Assembly (NCBI GenBank): GCA_031761405.1
Contig: JASEVX010000011.1
Span: 33,499,822-33,563,821, forward strand
DNA length: 64,000 nucleotides
DNA from: Serripes groenlandicus
Lineage: Eukaryota; Mollusca; Bivalvia; Cardiida; Cardiidae
Direction of reading: 5' to 3'
Shown here: positions 32,930 through 44,922 of the stretch, piece by piece
How positions within the stretch are numbered: the first letter of the stretch is position 1
Layout: each line of letters starts with the position of its first letter
The notes under the pieces: generated by a model
Seen by the model: only the letters and a program-made list of their open reading frames with translations
Database searches by the model: none
What the model was told of the DNA's origin: nothing
Position numbers and translations under genes: made by a program

Positions 32930-34627
32930 TTAATTCTGATTGATTTTAAACACTAAGATTGATTTCGATGGCTGTCCTATAATAAGTGTCTTATCACTAG
33001 GTCTGTACGCCAGACAATGAGGCTGGTTAATTTCATCCTTAGATGTTAAGATAATCTGCTGTTTGGTACCGTCACTATTCACCACGTGTAGATTGTTAGA
33101 CTTTTGTCCGCACACTATGAGGTTGTCATACGAGTCAAATAACAAACCAAGACTATAACTAAGCTGACTGTCAGAATATGTGTACAGTGTAGTTCCACTG
33201 CTGTCAAAACACTGCACGTCATTTGTATACGTACTAACAACGATTCTGTCACCGGCACTGTTGACAGCTAGGTAGTAAGGATATCCCTGACTAACGTTAA
33301 ACGTGTTCACAGTGTCACCAGTCATTGTCAGTATCTTTACCGTTCCCCCTTGTCCTGTATAACTATGACAAGTGACGTATATTCTATTATTTTTACAGTC
33401 AACACCGAAACAATTCATTTCGACTGGAATTGATTTTCCCTTCACAATGGCTCCGGAAATATTCAAAAATTGAAGACATTTATCATATCTTTGACTCACG
33501 ATAACCTGGTTCTTGGATACAACCGCCATATCCCACACACAGTTGATGTTTGTCTCGTATTCGAATGTAAAGTCTTGTGAAAATACTTTGACCGAACAGC
33601 TGTTATTACATTCACAAACGACTATTCGCCCATCTGGCATGAACACACATCCTGTGACACCACTAGTTGGCCCAATATTAATGTCTCTTCTTGTCACCGA
33701 CGATATTTGTGAGAAACAAATGCGAGAATCATCCGATGAAATTGGATCATCTGTTTTGAATGTACCAATTGAGGTTATATCGGACATGAAGGTCACGAGT
33801 TGGTCGGACTTGTGAAATTCTAAATTGCTTGGTTGTATTTCCTTCATTATATCGTCTTTTGCTTCTATCCCTTCGTCTAATTTGTGTTTCTCTTTCGTCA
33901 TAAGAATAAACATGGCATCTGCATTTGAATTCCCGAGACATTCAAACGAATTAATAATTTCTTGTATCTCTTCGTTCAGTTCGTCTGAAAGCTTAATATC
34001 ATTTTCGGCATCAGCCATTAGTTTCTTTTCTATATCGGTAATAGTATCTTCCATATCCTTCGCTAATCCCTCAATCCATTTAATGACTACCAATTTCAAT
34101 TCAATAACTTCTTGTATAGATTTTCTGCAACTTATTTGTATCTGTATTTTATCATTTTCCCTTGACTCCTGTATTGCTTTCATATCTGACGATAAGGATC
34201 TAGTTTTCTCTAAGAATAATGCAATGTCATTCCGTGTCTGTGCTTCTTGCGCAATTTCCTTCACCGCCTTCACTTTACACCGTCTGTGTTTGGTTCTATT
34301 GCACCGGTCGCATATGGATTCATCATGACTGAAACAGAATAGTGTTAGAGTTTCTGCAGTATGGACTGGACATGTCATGACTGAAGCGATGAGTGCATTC
34401 TGTTGTATCGACCTCCTTTTCGACAAGTCGAATGGTTTAAGATAATGCTCCCGTGTAGCTTTAAAACGTCGATGGACTTCTTCACACGTGTCGCATAGAT
34501 ATTCTGAACATACCTGGCAGAATGTCCCTGCATGTGTATTTACTCCTCCGAACTTGCAAGGATCACACATCCTTGTTCGATCTTCGTCGGACAGATTTGT
34601 GTGTCCAGCAATATTTGCTTCAGCCAT
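32930..34627 (-). CDS. TRIM-like protein: two B-boxes, coiled coil, NHL-like propeller, no RING
   Basis: A single uninterrupted frame of 565 residues starts MAEANIAGHT and ends VFKINQN before TAA. Residues 21-61 form a B-box 1-like zinc site (CDPC..CQVC..CDTC..H). Residues 86-117 form B-box 2 (CPVH..C..H..CDRC..H). A coiled-coil-like helical region runs about 125-270. From about 325 to the end there are six repeats of the G..(V/I)...D.R(I/L)(I/V)V type (FMPDGRIVV, VNSAGDRIVV, FDSYDNLIV), as in NHL/TRIM71-like propellers. There is no N-terminal RING, so it is unlikely to be a ubiquitin ligase by itself. Such B-box/propeller genes are numerous in bivalves (family knowledge). The substrate and role are unknown. 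Confidence 0.9.
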   Translation of the reverse strand: MAEANIAGHTNLSDEDRTRMCDPCKFGGVNTHAGTFCQVCSEYLCDTCEEVHRRFKATREHYLKPFDLSKRRSIQQNALIASVMTCPVHTAETLTLFCFSHDESICDRCNRTKHRRCKVKAVKEIAQEAQTRNDIALFLEKTRSLSSDMKAIQESRENDKIQIQISCRKSIQEVIELKLVVIKWIEGLAKDMEDTITDIEKKLMADAENDIKLSDELNEEIQEIINSFECLGNSNADAMFILMTKEKHKLDEGIEAKDDIMKEIQPSNLEFHKSDQLVTFMSDITSIGTFKTDDPISSDDSRICFSQISSVTRRDINIGPTSGVTGCVFMPDGRIVVCECNNSCSVKVFSQDFTFEYETNINCVWDMAVVSKNQVIVSQRYDKCLQFLNISGAIVKGKSIPVEMNCFGVDCKNNRIYVTCHSYTGQGGTVKILTMTGDTVNTFNVSQGYPYYLAVNSAGDRIVVSTYTNDVQCFDSSGTTLYTYSDSQLSYSLGLLFDSYDNLIVCGQKSNNLHVVNSDGTKQQIILTSKDEINQPHCLAYRPSDKTLIIGQPSKSILVFKINQN

Positions 34628-34641
34628 TATTTGTTGAGTCT
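34628..34641 (-). other. Probable 5' UTR splice acceptor of the B-box gene
   Basis: Immediately upstream of the ATG, the minus strand reads TCTCATTACAG|ACTCAACAAATAATGG. This looks like the acceptor of an intron lying in the 5' UTR, with only 12 bases between acceptor and start. It supports the chosen start; an upstream non-coding exon was not identified. Confidence 0.55.
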
Positions 34642-34886
34642 GTAATGAGATTAAACAACTCTTTGTTTAAATGCGACGAAGCATTATTATCAAGTTAAAA
34701 CATAAATTAAGTACACACATCTAGTATACCTACTATATATTTTCGATGGGAAAACAATTCTAGAATGTATTAAGACGTATAATAGTTTTCAATATACAAT
34801 ACTTCATTAATTATTATGCCATTGACGATGATATGATGATGTCGTAGGTGTTATTGAGTACTCGGTCAAGCGTTTCCCGGTAGTTT
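34642..34886. other. Upstream flank or 5' UTR intron of the B-box gene
   Basis: AT-rich, no further features recognised. Confidence 0.4.
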
Positions 34887-35175
34887 AATTGATTGATTGG
34901 GGTTTAAGGCCGTTTTTAACAATTTCCCAGTTATATCACGGCGGCCAGTTCACCTACTCATGCATTTCCTGGTTTTCTAACACCAATACTCCACACAACA
35001 ATCTTCCCAAGCAACTGGCTGCTTTTCCACATAGACTTGGCCCATTGGTGGAAGACGAATGACGCATGTCGCATTGACTTTTGTCAATCGTCGAAAATAA
35101 GTTGGCCGAGCCGGGATTCGAACTCACAACCCCTGGATTGACAGCCCGCGTCGCTACAGACTGAGCTACCGGGGT
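34887..35175 (-). mobile_element. tRNA-derived SINE, family 1, full-length, minus
   Basis: Begins with the reversed tail TTGATTGATTGGGGTTTAA, then TCACGGCGGCCAGTTCACC, GCAACTGGCTGCTTTTCC, GGGATTCGAACTCACAACCC and ends GACTGAGCTACCGGGG. Intact A and B boxes. No clear duplication of the target site. Confidence 0.9.
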
Positions 35176-37888
35176 TTTACAGTTATACATGCTTCAATTT
35201 AGGACTCGGTCATTTGTATATATACATTAAGAAGACTATGTGAATTCATGTATCCATTTGACGCGATCTACTGCGGTTTATATGTTGATATGCGTAGACT
35301 TATGTACGAAAATATGTTTTTGCTGTACATAGTTTATATGAGCTATATTAAACATTTTCTTTCATTCTGATAAAAGATAAAAGATAAACATTCAAACATA
35401 CATCTTAAACATTTTTTACCGTTAGACAATCGGTTATAATGCCTCAACAAAAATTTAAGTTAAGGATTCGTGTCCTTGCTAATAATGATTTACTTCCGCA
35501 TGTTAATCGGTCAAGTAACACTATATACACCTGCGATATAATAATGTTAGTAAAAACCCTGCCTTTTTCTTTTAATTGATTTTGTGTCTTTAGCTAGTGA
35601 CAATAAATGTGTAGACTTGAGTTTATAAGATATATATCTGTATATGAGATGCAGCGAATCTATTTGAATAAGCCATTTCGTGAAACTGGTGCCTTCAGCG
35701 TACATGGACGGTAGGTATAGGGGGAATAAATCAGGCCCATTTTCCTGACGAGTTCCTAAATAAGGGTACGATTTCGATAGAAACCACACATCTCCCGGCT
35801 TTTTTATATTAATATGGTGTGACGTTTTCCTTATGCTTTGACATTTATTAATCATTCATTCATTCATTTATACATTCATTCATACGTTCGTTAGTCTGTC
35901 CGTCCGTTCATGTACTCACTGTGTAATTTTATTTTTCTTAACAGTCACATATAGGCCCAAAATAACATATTTACTAACTTACTTACTCACTTGTACACGC
36001 ATTTATCAAGCATCTGCAGTAGACAGTTTGAAGATCATTGTGGCAAGAGAAGAAATTTCTTATATTGGACAGATTCCCCCTTTGCAACTACGATAAACAA
36101 AACATATATATCAATGCAAACTTGTAGAAAATTCTTCTTGACTCTGAGAAAGCAGCATATGGAAGACATTGGTGCAGTTGTAGAACGTCGGCGCCTTGTA
36201 TTCACAGTTCGGGATTCGAATCCCTTGATGTGCGGGTTCTTTCAGTGGGATTTGTTCACATAAACGGTTCAAGTACTGGTTAAGTCACCATAAAAAAGCA
36301 ATCGACCGTGATTAATATAAGCTAAATGTTTGTCTCAAAATCGATATTAAATACATTCAGTCAACAATAAACTAAGCCGCACGTTTGACTTGTTTATTAC
36401 ATAAGTTCTTTACGAGTTCCCCTTTTGTCACAATGTTGTCAATTATCAAAAGTATCAAAAATTATCAAAATTATCAAAAATTATTATGTATACCAAAATA
36501 TCGTGAAATTGTTCTCCCTATATATGTTTATTCCTTTGAAATAGTCGCGCCAAAAGGACAACAACCTGGACCAAACACGAACACAATGAGTTGAAGCGAG
36601 GCGATCCTCACAACTGTATCCACCCTTGTTGATATGTATGCATAGGGTCATATCTATGTTAGAGGAGCACGTCCATGTGCTTCTTGTCGCTAACTAGTGA
36701 GACACGATTATGTTTAGTGATACCCGTCTCTGGCATACACTAGAACAACATTCTGTTCCCAAAATTTAAGTTTCTTTAGACAATCAATATAATTATACTT
36801 ACTCCACTTACATTTACGATATTAAAGAAGAACTAACGTTAAAGCTATATGTATATTTCAATTTGGATACAAATGGCGGCTTTTTCATTAGGGGAAATAA
36901 CTCTTCTAAATGTGTTTTTTCGTTATGCTGTTACGTCAAAATATGTTGCGATAGTGCAAGTGGCAATACATGCAATAATGAATACAATATCAGAACAATT
37001 TAGAATAAGAGAAAAAGAAACAATAGTGAAAAAGAAAGAAATAGGTACATACTGGAAGAAAGAAGCAGGCCTTATTAATCATATATATTCTTCTTGTATA
37101 TATATACGGATTCTTGAGATTTCGCCTAACTACCAATTCGTCTAACTGATACTATATATACTATAGAGTAAGTGGGGTAGAGATTTCGACTTATATATTA
37201 TAATACTATATAATCTATATCGATATGAAGGTGTTATAGTAAGGTATTAATTGACCGATTATAGTGAAAGACAACACACAATTTCAATTAGTTTGAAAGT
37301 TGTATGAGTTAATTTGTCATTTAATTTGTATTTGTTATCATTTAATTTAATATTTACAGTAACTGTTCATTACATCCCTTAGAGAGTTTGTCCTCTACCC
37401 TCAGTGTGTTAAATCCTTTTCCCACAATGATAACTGTATTCACATTTTTGTTATTTCCAATCTACTTGTCTCTTATTATTATTTACATATATTATATATT
37501 CAATGATAAAATATAGAGAGTTACCAACTTGAGAAAACCTATAACATGCTTTTTGTCTACTGAGCAATATCGCCTAGTGTGCGATATAGCTCACTAGCTG
37601 GAGTTTTGGAACTACTTGTTTTAAGCTCCGTTTTCACTACTTAACATTTTATCCATGATGAACAGTTAAATAATCCACAATTGCACTTTTAAATCCGCAA
37701 ATAAGAGCTTGAATCGACATGACACATTTATTTCAATCAATGTACACATTTGTCTGTGCGCGAGTAGTGACGTCACTGCAAAACTGGCAGATTACGTCAT
37801 TCAGATCTCTCCGCTTCTGAGCTAAATATGAATGAGCTGCACAGGGGTATTGTCATTTAAAAACAAAAATTATCGCCGAGTACATAAT
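35176..37888. other. Unassigned AT-rich region
   Basis: No gene recognised. A tRNA-like SINE head fragment is at 36165-36245. CATT microsatellite at 35850-35885. ATTATCAAAA repeats at 36440-36485. A plus-strand frame of 98 codons (36849-37145) has no recognised domain. Confidence 0.5.
36165..36245 (+). mobile_element. tRNA-like SINE head fragment
   Basis: GTGCAGTTGTAGAACGTCGG (A-box-like) and GGGATTCGAATCCCTTGATG (B-box-like) are about 35 bases apart. No body of the known families follows. Confidence 0.45.
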
Positions 37889-38062
37889 ATATAGTTTAAT
37901 AAACATTGTTTTCATGATTTGGGAATTAAATCCCTCGTGAAAGAGATTCTTGCATATAAAAACTCGTGCGCTATGGCGCACTCGTATTTATATCGCAACA
38001 ATCTCTTCCACTTGGGATTTAAATCCCGTATCATGAAAACAATGTTAATTAAACTCTATATA
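37889..38062. mobile_element. Palindromic MITE-like element, ~174 bp
   Basis: The two halves are inverted copies: AACATTGTTTTCATGA with GGGAATTAAATCCC on the left, GGGATTTAAATCCC with TCATGAAAACAATGTT on the right. They meet at GTGCGCTATGGCGCAC. Non-coding. Confidence 0.85.
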
Positions 38063-38389
38063 TTTAACAGATCATAACAACAGGTTATAGAACAGAACAG
38101 AACAGAAACTTTAGTTTGACGTATTCAAAGTACATAGTCATTGACAAACATAAATACATATACAACACATACAGGCCCGCGGGTTTGAAATTATATTTCA
38201 TCATTCCTCGTCGTGAATTCTGTCTGAACTACCAACTCTCCCCAGACCAGAGATCCGACTACCAGACTCGTAATAGCTGGCTGGTTGTGCGTTCATCATG
38301 TTCGTATCTGAAACAAAAGTCAACAATTAAAACAATAGTTCATAGTCATGACTAATCCTTATACGAAAGACGTGTTTTGTAACCTTTTC

Positions 38390-40132
38390 CATAATTTGTA
38401 ATAATGATATCTAGGTCAAGGTCGAATATGGATCATATTTGGTCAGAAACTAGGTTACTAGGCCAAATTGAAGGAAAATCTCGTTAATACTGTAGAAGCC
38501 ACATTTTTTGCTAAGGTAGCTTGAAATTTGGTCAAAATGTTTATCTATATGATATGTAGGCCAAGTTTGAATATGGGGCAAGCCGGTTAAAAAAATAGGT
38601 CACTAAGCCAAATTGAAGGAAAACCTTGTTAACACTCTAGAGGCCTTATTTTCAACTTGAGTATGTTGAAACCTTTTCAGAATGTTTCTCTTGATGATAT
38701 GTAGGTCAAGTTCGATGGGTTATGATGAGTCAAAAAGTAGGTCACTAGGTCAAATTGAAGGAAAAACTTGTAAACACTCTAGAGGCCGCAATTTTTGAAG
38801 TTTATCTATATGATATCTAGGCCAAGTTTGAATATGGGTCAAGCCGGGTCAAAAACTAGGTTACTAAGCCTAATTGAAGGAAAATCTTGTTAACACTCTA
38901 GAGGCCTTATTTTCAACTTGAACATGTTGAAACTTTATTATAATGTGTGTATTAATGATATCCTGGTTAATTTCGAATATGGGTCACATTTAGTCAGGAA
39001 CTAGGTCACTAGACCAAATTGAAGGAAAATCTTGTCAACTCTGTAGAAGCATATTTTTTGGCTACAGCAGCTTGAAATTTGGTCAGAATTCTATCTAAAT
39101 AATATCTAGGTCAAGTTTGAATATGGGTCATGCCGGGTTAAAAACTAGGTCACTAGGCCAAATTGAAGAAAAATCTTGTAAACACTCTGGATACTGCATT
39201 TTTAGCTTGAACACGTTGAAACTTATCAGAATGTTTTTCTTGATGATATCTAGGTCAAGTTATAACATGGGTCATGTGGGGTCAAAAAGGAAAATATTGT
39301 TAACATTCTAGAGCCAACATCCCCCGCATTTGAGTACTTTCAGTACTTTGATTTTCCTTTTTATTTATGTTGTATTTCTAAACTTAAAACGTTCCTTTAC
39401 ATATCGTTGTTCATTCAGACCATTGTATTCTTGCTATATGTTGACTATACATGTGAATTTTGATAATAAATATCTTAAAACCTGTTAAAATTACTTTGCA
39501 CTTTTTTTTTTTATATACTCTCGTTTGTGTTAGCATACTTCTGTTAAACTGGAAGGAAAATAGATTTCCCTCTCTCCTTCCAAAGCTTGTGTCACACTTA
39601 ACTTATAACAAGAGGCATTAATATCGGCATTAATTAAGTTAATATCTGTTAATATTTCAGCACCTATGCCTTTTGTTTATCTAATTGATTTAGTTAGAGC
39701 AGATTTAAAAACGGTTTTGGGTAAAAATTAAGAAATTTCAGCTTGTATGCCACATTATAGTTGCTGTCAATGTTAAGCAAGCGGTAAACCAAATGGTTTG
39801 AGGACCAAACTTATCTTTCACGACTAAACTTCACATGATGAATATCACATAAATCGTAGCATATAACACGTCAAATCCCTACGTCAAAATTGATCCTTTC
39901 TGCTCTTGATAACCTTTTACCATAGACTATGGCAGCCGGTAGAGCAATATAGGCACATCGTGGCCTTCTTGTTTAAAATTAAAGGGACCTTTGGCTTTCG
40001 TGTTCAAAACATTTACATCCTGTCTGTTTACACAGGTTATTTAAATATACTGAACTGCATCTGCTTCACTTAAGTCATGCTTCAAATTCAAGCGCGGCGT
40101 CATTTTTGCTTAGCATCAAAATTTGTCTTGTT
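38390..40132 (-). mobile_element. Composite dispersed repeat, minus copy
   Basis: The CCTAGTGACCTAG array is in reverse orientation at 38400-39310 (CTAGGTCACTAGGCCAAATTG). It is followed by the reversed head: AAAGCTTGTGTCACACTTAAC, GCACATCGTGGCCTTCTTG and GATGCTTAGC-like palindrome remnants to 40132. Same organisation as 30323-32095, inverted. Confidence 0.8.
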
Positions 40133-40600
40133 ATCTTATTGTGATGAAACGTATAACACATGTTTACCAACATCACCTATTATATGAGTTCGCATTTCAC
40201 CGACCTAGGTCAAATGTCAAGGTCACATACTCTTTTATAAATTGTAGGAATGACGTCTTCAATCTTGTTACTTTATTTCTTATCCGATTGTTGTGAAACT
40301 TAAACCATATGTTTACAATTGTCTCTTCTTATACAAGCTAACATTCCACCGACCTAGGTCAAAGTCCAAGCTCATATTGACTACTATAATACATTTGTAT
40401 ATAACGACTTCAACGCTCCAGTACGCTCTTTTGTGGACGGAATTCCTTCACATTCCATACGCAGGTTCACAGGTCAAGATCAACATGACTTTAATATGTC
40501 TGTATGAAACAACTTCATGGCTCTAACGCATTTGGAGACATAATTTCAACTATTTTCAATAATAAAGAGTTTGCATAAGTTTGCCTATATGTCTTCAATT
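40133..40600. repeat. Diverged ~145-bp repeats with CCACCGACCTAGGTCAAAG
   Basis: Two to three units carry TTGTGAAAC, ATGTTTAC and TTCCACCGACCTAGGTCAA. Similar in style to dispersed bivalve repeats. No gene. Confidence 0.55.
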
Positions 40601-41343
40601 TTCTGATCAATTGATGTATGTTGGAAAGGATTAAACATTGTCTAAGCGGTGATGCTTACGGTGCAAGAAATAAGTCAAGCTGTAATTAGTTTCATCTAAA
40701 CTTGGTTGATTATTGGAGCGATGCACTCCGAAAACCAACCATAGGGCCATTGTGACCAGAGTAGAACCAGATACGCTAGTGTATTCACGAAGTCTGATCT
40801 GACAATGCACTGTTTTTTAAATTCGTCTTAGAAACTTCTGTAAAGCAGAACCATTTTGATATATTGCATGGATGCACAGGCATCAACATGTGTGATAATT
40901 AAGTAAAGGATAGTTTTTGCAGAACAATTTCATTTATTAAAACAGAACACAACATTTTTGAGAATATGTTGTTCAAATAATCAATATTGATTTCCAAAGG
41001 TTTAAGAGTTTAACATCAATGCGAACGAAACGGCGAAACAGTACCATCCATAACTATTGTATGACCCACGCTGCTAGCTTATTACGCAATGTTATGGACT
41101 AGTTTCGGTCCATTTTTCCGTTCTCTCTTTCTTTTATACGAAAAAAAACCATAAATGGTTTTTTTCGCTTATAGTTAACAGGTGTGAGATTTTTTTTTTT
41201 TTTTTTCAATAACCCATGAAGCTTTCTGAAATGAAACTGGAAAAATCCATGGGGGCCGCCATTTTGGATATGTATAAAAAGCAGACGTAAAACACAGATT
41301 GAAAATTATTGTCGGCTTTTTTTGTTTTTTTTGTTCAACAATA
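40601..41343. other. Unassigned spacer before the second foldback-like element
   Basis: Contains ACCATAAATGGTTTTTTTCG and a poly-T run at about 41190-41207. No gene seen. Confidence 0.45.
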
Positions 41344-42355
41344 AGATATCTCAAACCTTTCGATATCGCGAACTTTTCGATATCTCGAACTTTCCAATAT
41401 CTCGAACTTTCCGATATCTCAAAATTTCGATATCTTGAATTTTTCGATATCTCCAACAATATTTCCAACTATTCGATATCTCGAACTTTTCGATATGTCG
41501 AACCTATCAATATCTCGAACCTTTGGATATCTCGAACTTTTCGATATCTCGAACTTTTCGATATCTCGAACTTTTCGATATCTCGAACTTTTCGATATCT
41601 CGAACTTTTCGATATCATGAACATATCGATATCGAAAAGTTCGAGATATATAAAGTTAGAGATATCGAAAAATATCGAAAAGTTCGAAATATCGAAAAGT
41701 TCGAGGTATCGAAAAAGTTCGAGATATCGAAAAAGTTCGAGATATCGAAAGGTTCGAGATATCGATATCTTCGAGTTGTCAATATGTCCAAGTTAAAAAC
41801 ATTCGTTTTATCAATGTATTCGAGAAATCGATGTGTTTGAGTAACATATCGATTTCGAAAAGTTCGAGATATATAAAGTTAGAGATATCGAAAAAAAAAA
41901 TCGAGATATCGAAAGGTTCGAGATATCGAAAGGTTCGAGATATCGAAAAGTTCGAGATATCGACAAGTTCGAGATATCAAACAGTTCGAGATATCGAAAG
42001 GTTCGAGATATCGATATCTTCGAGTTGTCAATATGTTCAAGTTAAAAACATTCGTTTTATCAATGTATTCGAGATATCGATGTGTTTGAGTTATCGGTAT
42101 GTTCGAGATATCGATATGTTGGAGTTATCAATATATCCAGTTCCTTAAACGATACTAGTGTCTGGTTGCCAGTGTCGTTTAGTGTTAAACGACACTGGAG
42201 TCTGAAATTGAAAATTATATATCTAGTTCCTTAAACGACACTAGTGTCTGGTTGCCAGTATCGTTTATGATAAACGATACTAGATTCTGGTTGCCAGTAT
42301 CGTTTATGCTAAACGATACTAGATACTAGACACTAGACACCAACTTCACCTTACC
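41344..42355. mobile_element. Second foldback-like element, small and asymmetric
   Basis: A 17-bp TTCGATATCTCGAAC array (41344-41630) is followed by its inverted form (41630-42135) and then by about one ~87-bp unit, two TTTATGATAAACGATAC hairpins and the end GACACCAACTTCACCTTACC, identical to the right end of the 8.26-kb element. The left terminal module is missing, so it is a deletion derivative or a partial copy. Confidence 0.85.
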
Positions 42356-42439
42356 GTTGGTTTACGGAGTTCACTAGGCTACGCTTGTTTAATTGTTTGG
42401 TTTACTGTTATGACGACTCGATTCATTATTTTAATAACT

Positions 42440-42600
42440 TTTTGTCCGAGCAATATATTGTGAACTAATAGTCAGATAATATTGAAACTTGGAACATAGA
42501 TAGATGACAATGTGAAATTGTGCACCTTGCAAGAATTATAACTCTGGGCCACTTTGTTGCAAAGTTATCTCCCCTTGTTCAATATTGGCAAAAGTCGATT
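42440..42600. repeat. Array type P, first unit
   Basis: GAAACTTGGAACATAGATAG, TGCACCTTGCAAGAATTATAAC and CTCCCCTTGTTCAATATT match the units at 43275-43870. Confidence 0.8.
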
Positions 42601-43200
42601 TTCGGACTTGTATTACTCAATAACGACCAGTGATAGAGACTTGCAACCTAGTACATATGTTCCTTATCAAGTGATACTACTTTCTCAAGTGTATTCGTGC
42701 ATGTCCGAATCCTCGTTTCTGATTGGTCGAAATTTTGACATTGAATAACTCAATAACGACAAGTGATAGAGACTTGAAACTTAGTACATGTGTTCCAAAT
42801 CAAGTAGTACTACTTTCTCAAGTGTATTAGCGCATGACCAAATACTTGTTTCTGATTGGTCGATTTTTTTGGACTTGTATAACTCAAAAACGACAAGTGA
42901 TAGAGACTTGAAACTTAGTACATGTGTTCCTAATCATGTTATACTGCCTTTGCAAATGTTTTCGTGGATGATCGAATACTCGTTTCTGATTGGTTGATTT
43001 TTCGGACTTGTATAACTCAGCAATGACAAGTGATAGCAACTTGAAACTTAGTACATGTGTTCCTTAGCAAGTTATGTTGCTTTGACAAACGGATTCGTTC
43101 ATGACCAAATACTCTTTTCTGATTGGTCGATTTTTCGGACTTGTATTACTCAATAACGACCAGACAATGATAGAGACTTGAAACCTAGTACATGTAATCA
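42590..43200. repeat. ~135-bp array type Q, about 4.5 units
   Basis: TGATTGGTCGATTTTTCGG, ACTTGTATAACTCAATAACG, GTGATAGAGACTTGAAAC and TTAGTACATGTGTTCC recur. More copies are at 45335-45530, where the large palindrome cuts a unit. Confidence 0.9.
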
Positions 43201-43274
43201 TAGAGTGTGGGGAATCGTTTGTAACTGTAGCTACAGTTACAATGTCTAGTTCTTCTTCTTCTTCTTCTTAACTT

Positions 43275-43870
43275 TTTTTTGTCCGAGCAGAACTCGGAAA
43301 CTACTTGAAGGAATTTATTGAAACTTGGAACATAGATAGATGGCAATGTGAAGTTGTGCACCTTGCAAGAATTATAACTCTGGGCCACTTCGTTTCAAAG
43401 TTATCTGCCCTTGTTCAATATTTTAATAGTGTAAACTTTGACCACAGCAGAACTCAGAAACTACTTGAAGGAATTTATTGAAACTTGGAATACAGATAGA
43501 TGGCAATGTCAAGTTGTGCATCTTGCAAGAATTATGACTTATCTCCCCTTGTTCAATATTTTAATAGTGTAAACTTTGTCCAGAGCAGAACTCAGAAACT
43601 ACTTGAAGGAATTTATTGACACTTGGAATACAGATAGATGGCAATGTCAAGTTGTGCATCTTGCAAGAATTATGACTTATCTCCCCTTGTTCAATATTTT
43701 AATAGTGTAAACTTTGTCCACAGCATAACTCAGAAACTACTTGAAGGAATTTATTGAAACTTGGAATATAGATAGATGGCAATGGGAAGTTGTACACCTT
43801 GCAAGAATTATAACTCTGGGCCACTTTATTGCAAAGTTACCTCCCCTTGTTCAATATTTTAATAGTCATT
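43275..43870. repeat. ~140-160-bp array type P, four units
   Basis: Repeated GAACTCAGAAACTACTTGAAGG, AATTTATTGAAACTTGGAA and TTGTTCAATATTTTAATAG. A (TTC)n tract is at 43249-43268. Confidence 0.88.
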
Positions 43871-43924
43871 GACAAACTGCAATGGGGAGACATATGTTTT
43901 TTCATAAAAACAACCTTTCTAGTT

Positions 43925-44675
43925 TCTGTTGTATTTCAAAACTTAAAACGTTCCTCCCAATACACCATTGTATTCTTGCTATATGTTGACTATACATGTG
44001 AATGTTTTCTTTTAATTTCATAAATGCTCAATTTTGATAATAAATATCTTTAAACTTGTTAAAATTACTTTGCATGTTTTGTTTATATACTCCCGTTTTT
44101 GTTATCATACTTCTGCTTAACTGGAAGGAGAATATAATTCCCTCTCTCCTTACAACGCTTGTGTCACACTTAACGTATAACAAGAGGCATTAACACTTAC
44201 GTTAATATCTGTTTATATTTCAGCATCTATGTTTTTCGTTTATCTTATTGATCTAGTTAGAGCAGATTACAAAAAGCTTTTGGTAAAAATTAAGAAACTT
44301 CAGCGTGTATGACACATTATAGTTGCAGTCAATGTTAAGCAAACGGTAAACCAAATAGTTTGAAGACTAAACTTGTCCTTTCACGACTAAATTTACATGC
44401 TGAATATCACATAGATCGTAGCATATAGAATGTCTAATCCCTACGTCAAAATTGACCCTTTTGCTCTTGATAACATTTTATTATAGACTATGGTAGCCAG
44501 GTGAGCAATAAAGGCACATCTCGGTCTTCTTGTTTAAACTTAAGAGACATTTGGCCTTCTTGTTCAAAATATTTACATCCTGTTCGATTGCACAGGTTAT
44601 TTAAATGTACTGAACTGCATCTGCTTCCCTTAAGTCTTGCTTTCAAATCATGCTTACCATCAAAATTCGTCTTGT
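43925..44675 (-). mobile_element. Composite-repeat head, minus copy without array
   Basis: Reversed head sequence: GCTATATGTTGACTATACATG, ACGCTTGTGTCACACTTAAC, CATCTCGGTCTTCTTGTTTAAA and ACCATCAAAATTCGTCTTG at its end. Confidence 0.8.
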
Positions 44676-44738
44676 TTTAATTTTAATAAAATACATTTAT
44701 GTGGCATGACGGTTTTCTCGGATCCAAACATCACAAGT

Positions 44739-44922
44739 ATGGAAAATGTCTATACAAGGTATATTTATTGAAAACAGACGACCTGTCGCAAAAGTATGGA
44801 AAATGTCTATACAAAGATTATTTATTGAAAACAGATGACCTGTGGCAAAAGTATGGAAAATGTCTATACAAAATATATTTATTGAAAACAGATGACTTGT
44901 GGCAAAAGGAAAAAGCCCATAG
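44739..44922 (+). repeat. 57-bp tandem repeat, about three units, in frame
   Basis: GTATGGAAAATGTCTATAC, then TATTTATTGAAAACAGATGACC and TGTGGCAAAA, at 57-bp spacing (44739, 44796, 44853). As 57 is 19 codons, the 77-codon frame 44699-44932 repeats KYGKCLYK.YLLKTDDL. No known domain; likely non-coding. Confidence 0.85.

Noticed and set aside
33513..34328. Plus-strand frames of 100 and 167 codons
   Set aside because: They are antisense shadows of the B-box/propeller gene.
36849..37145. 98-codon plus-strand frame as a small gene
   Set aside because: No recognisable domain, AT-driven composition and no clear splice or polyadenylation signals; left as unassigned.
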